Positions 58,207 to 64,000 of a DNA stretch of 64,000 nt are shown piece by piece (position 1 is the first letter of the stretch; the number at the start of each line of letters is the position of its first letter). A program made the position numbers and the translations under genes. The notes beneath the pieces are model-generated. The model saw only the letters and a program-made list of their open reading frames with translations. It was not told the DNA's origin and did not search any database. Source of the DNA: Ardenticatenales bacterium (GTDB taxonomy: Bacteria > Chloroflexota > Anaerolineae > Promineifilales > Promineifilaceae); assembly GCA_020634515.1 (NCBI GenBank), contig JACKBL010000008.1:124001-188000 (forward strand), in the 5' to 3' direction.

Positions 58207-58267
58207 AAAGAAAAAAGCGATATATCATACAGAATCCAGGCTTGACACCCTGGGTGGTATATCGCTT
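58207..58267 (-). terminator. Terminator-like hairpin upstream of recA
   Basis: A 12-bp outer stem (AAGCGATATACC / GGTATATCGCTT with one G-U) encloses a 5-bp inner stem (CCAGG/CCTGG). On the minus strand it is followed by TTTTTTCTTTT. It lies 190 bases before recA in the recA direction, so it either ends a transcript from further upstream or acts as a leader attenuator. I see no gene upstream on this strand that needs a terminator. Confidence 0.6.
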
Positions 58268-58521
58268 CATCACGGTTCTTCACATATTAGGAGGACTTGT
58301 CTAGCTTTCAGGCGCGGACCGGCTTGTTGTGTGTGGAATTGGCTTTCTGGTGACAGGTTAGCCGTGAACAAATACCTGAGTGGTCATTAATTTGATGAAG
58401 CGGAGAAGGGCACGGTATTCATGAGGGTCCGCGGCGATTTGGTGCTGGTTGCTGTGGTAACATCATTGTTTTTGACCATGAACTCACCCTAATATGTGAT
58501 TAGGTAGTGTACAATAGCGAT
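58268..58521. other. Gap between the recA leader hairpin and the GNAT gene
   Basis: No gene is supported. A 30-codon minus-strand ORF starting MVKNNDVTTATSTKSP has only a weak ribosome-binding site. TACAAT at 58510-58515 lies 7 bases before the next ATG and could be a -10 box for a leaderless transcript, but no -35 is at the right distance. Confidence 0.4.
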
Positions 58522-59391
58522 ATGGAATTAGCAAACCCAATTTTTAACAATGCGTTAATGCGCCCACTGCGGCGAGCGGACAACGCGGAACTGACCTGGT
58601 TTTTGCGAAATGCGCGATATACGCATGTACATGTGGATTGGTATACGCTGGCGGATTGGCTGGATCAACCTGGGGCGGTGGGGATGGAGATTGAGGGGGC
58701 GTTGGTAGGGTTTTTGGTGGCGGGGGCGGATCCGTTGCCGGCATCCTGGCTGCGCGGCGTGGCTTTCATTGGAGAGTGGCCGCCGGGGACGATGTTGGAG
58801 CGACTGTTGGGGGCGGTTGTGCCGGCATTACAAGCCACCCACGCCACCGAACTCGCCTGGATGGCCTCCCGTCGCTGGCCCGACCCCTTCATCCCCAACC
58901 TCGGGTTCCAAACCATCACCCACGTCGTCACCATGATCCGCGAAACCCCCATCATGCCCACCTTTCACCTCAACCCCGCCATTCATATTCGCCCCGTCAC
59001 CCTGGCCGACATGCCCCGCCTCGCCGACATCGAAGCCGCCGCCTTTGCCCCCATTTGGCGCTACAGCGCCCGCGCCCTGGAGCGAGCCAACAGCCAGAGC
59101 TACAGCTTCGATGTAGCCCTCATTGACGACAGAGTCGTTGGCTACCAATGCAGCACCGCCAGCTACTACGGCGCACACCTGGCGCGCATGACCGTGGACC
59201 CCGCGGTGCAGCGCGGCGGCGTGGGCACGGCGCTGCTGGCCAACGCCATTGCCGGCTACCGGCGTGGCAACTTGCGCCAAATGTCGCTCAATACACAAAC
59301 GGACAACATCTCCTCCCATTACCTGTACCGCAAATTCGGCTACCGCGAGACAGCCGAACGCCTGCCCGTCTGGGTGCTTCCGTTGACCTGA
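58522..59391 (+). CDS. Double-domain GNAT N-acetyltransferase
   Basis: 289 residues from the ATG at 58522 (a GTG at 58507 is possible but lies in the putative -10 region). The C-terminal domain (about 150-289) is a complete GNAT: IHIRPVTLADMPRLADIEAA, then MTVDPAVQRGGVGTALLANA, the acetyl-CoA loop (R-G-G-V-G-T), and HYLYRKFGYRETAERLPVW. The N-terminal half looks like a second, degenerate GNAT fold. The substrate is unknown. Base composition switches sharply inside the gene: 58681-58740 has G32/C7 on the plus strand, 58921-58980 has G7/C30, with TGCCGGCA at 58737 and 58820 between. Confidence 0.85.
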   Translation: MELANPIFNNALMRPLRRADNAELTWFLRNARYTHVHVDWYTLADWLDQPGAVGMEIEGALVGFLVAGADPLPASWLRGVAFIGEWPPGTMLERLLGAVVPALQATHATELAWMASRRWPDPFIPNLGFQTITHVVTMIRETPIMPTFHLNPAIHIRPVTLADMPRLADIEAAAFAPIWRYSARALERANSQSYSFDVALIDDRVVGYQCSTASYYGAHLARMTVDPAVQRGGVGTALLANAIAGYRRGNLRQMSLNTQTDNISSHYLYRKFGYRETAERLPVWVLPLT

Positions 59392-59727
59392 CCGCACCAT
59401 GCATCAAACAGCGGCGCGATCCGCCAAAACCGGCGTATGGATATACCATAAACGACCGTTTGCCCTGCTTGACGCCCCCTATTGTTTGTGATATACAGTG
59501 TTTCGTTTGTGCAATTGGTAACAATCGCGTGACGTTCCTGAAAAATCAACCAAGCCACTGCACACGCGGGAACAGGGACGCAGCTCGAGGAGCCATTTCC
59601 CCCACAACCATGCTATTGCATCAGCCAATGTGTCCTCGCCGCCACCCCAACCTGGCGCTGAGGTGGTCGGTGGAAACCGCCTGACCCCGCGGACTGCATC
59701 ATTGTGACTTATCGCAGGAGTAAGTGA
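59392..59727. other. Intergenic region before the RND transporter gene
   Basis: About 335 bases with no credible ORF or recognisable promoter. CAGGAG, 7 bases before the RND start, is the ribosome-binding site. No repeat family of this window is found here. Confidence 0.4.
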
Positions 59728-62700
59728 ATGCTAACAAATTTCTTTGACCGAATCACACGCCTGGCACTGCGGTTTCGTGGTCTATCGATCATTCTTGCCC
59801 TGGCCGTGTTGGCGGCGGGCGTGTGGGCCATGACGGGCCTCAATCTGGAACTGCTGCCGCGCATTGAGTTCCCGCAGACCATCGTGTTGGCCCAATGGTC
59901 CGACGCGGCGGACGCGGAAACCTTCCTGGCGCAGGTTACGCAGCCGCTAGAGGAAAAGTTGGCCGCGGTTTCCGGCGTAGTCAACGTGGAATCTACCACC
60001 AGCAAGGCGTTGGGCATCGTCATTGTGCGGAACGAGTTTGGTCTGAACCAGGACCGCGTGCTGGCGGACATCAATGATGCCGTGGACGCCATCACCTATC
60101 CCGAGGGCATGAGCCGCCCGGACGTGCTGAATTTCAGTCTAAGCGACCTGCCCGTGGTTGTGGCCAGCATTTCTTCATCCGACCTGACGCTACCGGAACT
60201 AAAGGCGCTCGTGCAGGAAGACCTGGTTCCGCAAATGGAAGGTCTGTCCCAGGTGAGCCGCGTGACGTTGAGCGGTGGGCAAGAGCTGCCGGATGCGTCC
60301 GTTGCCGCCGCGCCTGCGGCCACGGAAGCGGCTCCGCAGCCGACGCCCACGGCGGAGCCAACCGCCGCGCCCACGGCCACGCCCGATCCGGCGCGCCTGC
60401 CGGATATTTTGATTCAGGGGGCGCAGGCGATGGGGCTGGAGTTGAGCGTGGCGCAGGATTTGACGCCTGATTTTGTCCGCCAGTTGGCGGCTTTTGCACC
60501 GCAGGCGTCGCAGGCGTTGGCTTTGTTGACGCCGGATAATTTGCGTTTGATGCCGGCAGAATCCCTCGCCCTTCTCCCCGCTGATTTCCTGGACACCCTG
60601 GACCCCGCCCTGCGCGCCGAACTGGACGCCATTGCCGCCGATTATGGCGGCGCCGGGCAGTTGGCCCTCGACGAAGCCGCCGCCGCCGCTGAACCGGCCA
60701 CAGAAGCGCCACAAGTGGAACCGGTGGCCTTGCCGGAAAGCTGGATCGCCGCCGCCGCCGCCGCCGGCCAGACCATTTCCACCACCGCCGACATTGACGT
60801 GCCCGTGATGCAGGGGATTGTCTCGCTCGCGCCGCCGCTTTTGGCCGATTTACAGCCGGACCAATGGCGCGCCCTTGATCCCGCTGCCGTTGCCGTGGCC
60901 TTGCCGCAGGTCGCCGTGGATTTGGATCCCCTCCTCCTGCAACAATTAACGGCCATCGCCAACGCCGCCGCCGGCGAAAACCCGGCCCCCGTTGAACTGC
61001 CCGCGGAATTGGCCCAGGCGGCAGCCGGCGCGGGCTTCCCCATCACCAACACAGCGCAAATTGACGTGGCCGCCGTGCAACTCTTGGCGAACTTCGCCCC
61101 CCAGCTTTTGCAGACGCTCACGCCGGAGGTTTTGCTTGGGTTGAGTCCTGAGGTGCAGGCGGCGTTGCCGGCATCTTACGTCACCACCCTCGACCCCGAC
61201 ATGCAGCAAACCCTGGCCGTCATCGCCATCCGCGCCGCCCAGTTCCAGGCCGCCCCGCCCATCGTAGTGGCCGCGGCGCAGGTCGAACCTGTGCCCCTGC
61301 CGGAAAGCTGGATCACCACCGCCGCCGCCGCCGGGCAAACCATCTCCACCACGGCGGACCTGGACGTGGTCACCATGCAGACGGTCGTCAGCTTCGCGCC
61401 GCGGCTTCTGGCGGACTTGCAGCCGGCGCAGTGGCGGGCGATTGATCCGGCGGCGCTGGCCGTGGCGCTGCCCGTTGTCACGGACATGGACGCAGTTTTG
61501 CGGCAGCAGTTGGCGGCTATTCTCGCCGCTTCCGCCGGCGAAAATCCCCCCGCCGTCCCCTTGCCTACAGCCTGGATCGCCGCCGCGGAATATGCCGGCA
61601 TCACCGTCACCAACACCGCCCAAATTCCCCCCCAAGCAATTGGCCTCATTGCCGGCAGCACCCCCGAACTCCTCGACACCCTCACCAGCGACGTCATCCT
61701 CGGCCTCCCCGCCGAGGCTCTCGCCGTCTTGCCCACCGACTTCCTGGCCACCCTTGACCCCGACACGCAAGACACGCTGCGCGTCATCGCCATTCGCGCC
61801 GCGCAGTTCCAGGCGTCCCAGGTGGTCGCCGAGACGGAAACCCCACCCTCGCCCACGCCCGAACTCACGCCCACCGTGGAGCCGGGCCGCCTGCCCGACC
61901 TGTTGATCCAGGGCGCGCAAGCAGCGGGCGTGCAGTTGGAATACGCCCAGGACATCACACCCGACTTCATGCGCCTCTTCGCCGGGTTGGGACCGCAAGC
62001 CGTGCAGGCCCTCTCCTTGCTCACGCCCGACAACCTCCGCCTGCTACAACCGGAAGTCATCGCTTTGCTGCCACCCGCTTACCTGGACACCCTCGATCCC
62101 GCCTTGCGCGCCGAACTGGACACCCTGGCCGCGGATTATGGCGGCGCGGGGCAACTGGCCGCCGCCGAGCAAGCCGAACGTGAAGCCGCTTCCGCCGGCG
62201 CGCCGCCGCTGGGTGGTATCTGGATTGAACCCGCGCCCGATGGCTCGCCCTCCGCCTTCCAGACGGCGGCGGACATCCTCAACAATGCCTTCGTGCCGGG
62301 TGCGGCCAATTTCCTTAACTTCTTCCCCGAATCTCCTCAGGTCCAAAACGCCGCCGACTGGCTCGGCGCGCTCACGCCAGACGTCATCGCGTATCTGGCC
62401 GAGAATGAAGAGGATTTCGCGGCCACGTTGCAGCCCAATGTGCTGGAAATGATGTCGCCGGAAAGCCTCACCTACTTGCTGGACAACTACCCCGATGCGT
62501 TTGCGCCTGACCTGGCGCAGCGGCTGCGCGGCATCGCCGCCGGCCAGATCGCCGCCTTCATCCCCGAAGCCAGCATCACGCGCACCGATGGCAACCCCGC
62601 CGTTATCCTCAGTCTCTACAAAGATGGCGACGCCAATACGGTCGTCGTCGCGCACCGCATTTTCGATGCGCTGGACGCCTACAAAGCGGAGCATCCCGGT

Positions 62701-64000
62701 GTGCAAACCAGCCTCGTCTTTGAGCAGGCCACCTTTATCGAAGATTCGATTTCCGGCGTGTCGCGGGAAGGCATCCTGGGGGGCGTTTTCGCCATCGTCG
62801 TCATCCTGCTCTTCCTCAGTGGGCATGTCGGCGGCAGGTATCGCCTGAGCTGGCGGGCCACGCTGGTGACGGCGGTGTCCATTCCCCTTTCTTTGTTCGC
62901 GGCCTTGCTGCTGATGCGGGTGGTTCCGCCGACGATTGGCGTGTGGTTGCAAGGATTGGTGGAGACGACCAATAACCCCATTCTCACCTTCATTTCGCGC
63001 CTGTTCCCCACCAGTGTCACGTTGAATATCATGACGCTGAGTGGTCTCACGGTGGCGATTGGGCGTGTGGTGGATGACTCGATTGTGGTGTTGGAAAACT
63101 CGTACCGCTTCATTCAGCGCGGCGACGACCCGCGCCACGCGGTGTTGGAAGGGACAAAGGAGGTGGCGATTGCCATTTTCTCGGCGACGGCGACGACGGT
63201 GGCCGTGTTCTTACCTCTGGGTTTGATTGGCGGCCTGATTGGTTCGTTCTTTCTGCCGTTTGGTCTGACGGTGACGTATGCGTTGGCGGCGAGTTTTGTG
63301 GTGTCGATCACGGTTGTGCCGGCATTAACCTACCTCCTCATCCGCCGTGAAAACATCCCCGAAGAACGGGAAAGCGCCATGCAGCGCTGGTACACGCCCA
63401 TCCTGGCCTGGTCCCTGCGCAACCGCTGGCTCACCATGCTCATTGCCGCCCTCATCTTTCTCGGTAGCCTCGGCCTGCTCAACCAACTACCCCGCAGCTT
63501 CATTCCCTCCATTGGCGAACCCACGGTCAATGTTACAGTTGGTCTTCCTGCCGGCACGCGTATGGCGGAAACCGACAGCCTGGCGCGCGAATTCGAGGCA
63601 GTCGTGGCCGATTTGCCGGCCATAGACACCGTGCAAACGGAAGTAGGCAGTGCCGGCGGGTTTGAGGCAGCTTTTGGTGGCGGTGGCGTGCGTGAGAACA
63701 GTGCCGCCATCACCATCAGCGTCGCGGACCAGGAGCAAATCAACGAACTGACGAACGAGATCCGCCAGCGGGCGCAAGCGTTATTCGGCGCGGATAATGT
63801 GACCGTCTCCGCCGCTTCGCAAACCGGCTTTGGCGGCTTCGCCCTTGTCCTCACGGGCGACTCGGCGGCGGAACTGCAAGACCTGGTTGGCCCCGTCGAA
63901 GCGGCCCTCGGCTCCGTGGACCTGGACGCCGATGGCGTGCCGGACATCGCCAACGTTAGCAGCAATGTGGACGCGACCGCCGTTGGCGGTAGTGGAACCA
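59728..64000 (+). CDS. RND family efflux transporter with giant repetitive insertion (3' end outside window)
   Basis: 1424 codons are visible, with no stop. The start (ATG 59728, CAGGAG upstream) reads LTNFFDRITRLALRFRGLSI, the first RND membrane helix, and the PN1 porter domain follows (QTIVLAQWSDAADAETFLAQ, then VSGVVNVESTTS). After about residue 187, where AcrB-type proteins continue into PN2, a Pro/Thr linker begins an insertion of roughly 700 residues with repeats: A1 224-313, B1 335-508, B2 524-696, A2 722-811 and a divergent copy to about 940. PN2 then resumes (NPAVILSLYKDGDANTVVVA) and membrane helix 2 starts near 1014. The proton-relay helix IGRVVDDSIVVLENSYR is intact. Confidence 0.9.
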   Translation, partial: MLTNFFDRITRLALRFRGLSIILALAVLAAGVWAMTGLNLELLPRIEFPQTIVLAQWSDAADAETFLAQVTQPLEEKLAAVSGVVNVESTTSKALGIVIVRNEFGLNQDRVLADINDAVDAITYPEGMSRPDVLNFSLSDLPVVVASISSSDLTLPELKALVQEDLVPQMEGLSQVSRVTLSGGQELPDASVAAAPAATEAAPQPTPTAEPTAAPTATPDPARLPDILIQGAQAMGLELSVAQDLTPDFVRQLAAFAPQASQALALLTPDNLRLMPAESLALLPADFLDTLDPALRAELDAIAADYGGAGQLALDEAAAAAEPATEAPQVEPVALPESWIAAAAAAGQTISTTADIDVPVMQGIVSLAPPLLADLQPDQWRALDPAAVAVALPQVAVDLDPLLLQQLTAIANAAAGENPAPVELPAELAQAAAGAGFPITNTAQIDVAAVQLLANFAPQLLQTLTPEVLLGLSPEVQAALPASYVTTLDPDMQQTLAVIAIRAAQFQAAPPIVVAAAQVEPVPLPESWITTAAAAGQTISTTADLDVVTMQTVVSFAPRLLADLQPAQWRAIDPAALAVALPVVTDMDAVLRQQLAAILAASAGENPPAVPLPTAWIAAAEYAGITVTNTAQIPPQAIGLIAGSTPELLDTLTSDVILGLPAEALAVLPTDFLATLDPDTQDTLRVIAIRAAQFQASQVVAETETPPSPTPELTPTVEPGRLPDLLIQGAQAAGVQLEYAQDITPDFMRLFAGLGPQAVQALSLLTPDNLRLLQPEVIALLPPAYLDTLDPALRAELDTLAADYGGAGQLAAAEQAEREAASAGAPPLGGIWIEPAPDGSPSAFQTAADILNNAFVPGAANFLNFFPESPQVQNAADWLGALTPDVIAYLAENEEDFAATLQPNVLEMMSPESLTYLLDNYPDAFAPDLAQRLRGIAAGQIAAFIPEASITRTDGNPAVILSLYKDGDANTVVVAHRIFDALDAYKAEHPGVQTSLVFEQATFIEDSISGVSREGILGGVFAIVVILLFLSGHVGGRYRLSWRATLVTAVSIPLSLFAALLLMRVVPPTIGVWLQGLVETTNNPILTFISRLFPTSVTLNIMTLSGLTVAIGRVVDDSIVVLENSYRFIQRGDDPRHAVLEGTKEVAIAIFSATATTVAVFLPLGLIGGLIGSFFLPFGLTVTYALAASFVVSITVVPALTYLLIRRENIPEERESAMQRWYTPILAWSLRNRWLTMLIAALIFLGSLGLLNQLPRSFIPSIGEPTVNVTVGLPAGTRMAETDSLAREFEAVVADLPAIDTVQTEVGSAGGFEAAFGGGGVRENSAAITISVADQEQINELTNEIRQRAQALFGADNVTVSAASQTGFGGFALVLTGDSAAELQDLVGPVEAALGSVDLDADGVPDIANVSSNVDATAVGGSGT
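60397..62160 (+). repeat. A-B-B-A internal repeats inside the RND insertion
   Basis: Unit A: 60397-60666 and 61891-62160 (both 270 bases, 90 residues), beginning LPD(I/L)LIQGAQA and ending DYGGAGQLA. Unit B: 60730-61251 and 61297-61815 (about 174 residues), beginning LPESWI and ending AIRAAQFQA, start to start 567 bases. The end of B and of A share L-T-P-x-x-L, then L-P, then T-L-D-P, so A and B are probably related. Third-codon positions vary between copies, so the duplications are not recent. Confidence 0.85.

Noticed and set aside
58268..58506. Short minus-strand peptide ORFs before the recA hairpin (possible leader peptide)
   Set aside because: Weak ribosome-binding site, no codon pattern related to a regulator, and several overlapping alternatives, so it cannot be told from chance.
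60946..62060. Long minus-strand ORFs in the RND insertion
   Set aside because: They arise because the repetitive Ala/Leu/Pro coding sequence has few stop codons on the opposite strand. The plus-strand frame is continuous with RND domains on both sides.
60397..62160. Repeats in the RND gene as a tandem-repeat assembly artefact
   Set aside because: The copies differ at many third-codon positions and in spacing, and their order is A-B-B-A, so collapsed or expanded reads are an unlikely cause.

Overview
The window looks like a chromosomal segment of a GC-rich bacterium, most likely a member of the Chloroflexota (Anaerolineae-like). This is inference, from the style of the ribosomal and translation proteins, RNase Y, membrane-bound Ser/Thr kinases with Pro/Thr-rich linkers, DUF2723 and DUF4037 proteins and many secreted proteins. 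No rRNA, tRNA, CRISPR array, transposase or prophage was found.

Region 1 (1-13,240, minus strand) is the transcription/translation core, in the order rpoB, rpsL, rpsG, fusA, tuf, rpsJ, rplC, rplD, rplW, rplB, rpsS, rplV, rpsC; rpsC runs off the left edge. Near-consensus sigma-70 promoters lie before rpsL (9035-9063) and before rpoB (13213-13240), and both leaders hold hairpins. rpoC is not next to rpoB, which is unusual.

Region 2 (13,214-27,652, mostly minus) carries a GT4 glycosyltransferase, a TyrA-like dehydrogenase, two nucleoside-phosphorylase-like genes (one degenerate) flanking a secreted subtilase, two methyltransferases, an M50-like membrane protein with an altered zinc motif, an AlkP-superfamily hydrolase, an HPr-kinase-like ATPase with a DUF6065-like partner, and a lipoprotein with three DsbA-like domains.

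Region 3 (28,224-45,673, mostly plus) has pth, mfd, a DUF2723 membrane protein, a lower-GC stretch with an SDR and a GNAT, small secreted or membrane proteins, a Ser/Thr kinase with an extracellular NBR1-like Ig domain, a second subtilase, a duplicated-domain protein and a CoaC-like flavoprotein.

Region 4 (45,780-58,018, minus) has a DUF4037 protein, a GT39-type membrane protein, an M50 peptidase, a DNA methyltransferase with an odd upstream ORF directly behind tpiA, tpiA, a second kinase, rny, recX and recA. Region 5 (58,522-64,000, plus) has a double GNAT and the start of an RND transporter with a very large repetitive insertion.

The most striking signal is not a gene. The palindrome TGCCGGCA occurs about 80 times (by eye), in coding and intergenic DNA. 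At several sites counted by hand it marks an abrupt change from G-rich to C-rich on the plus strand, whichever strand is coding. Intergenic spaces also carry at least four families of dispersed hairpin repeats. The second highlight is the A-B-B-A repeat insertion of roughly 700 residues in the RND transporter.
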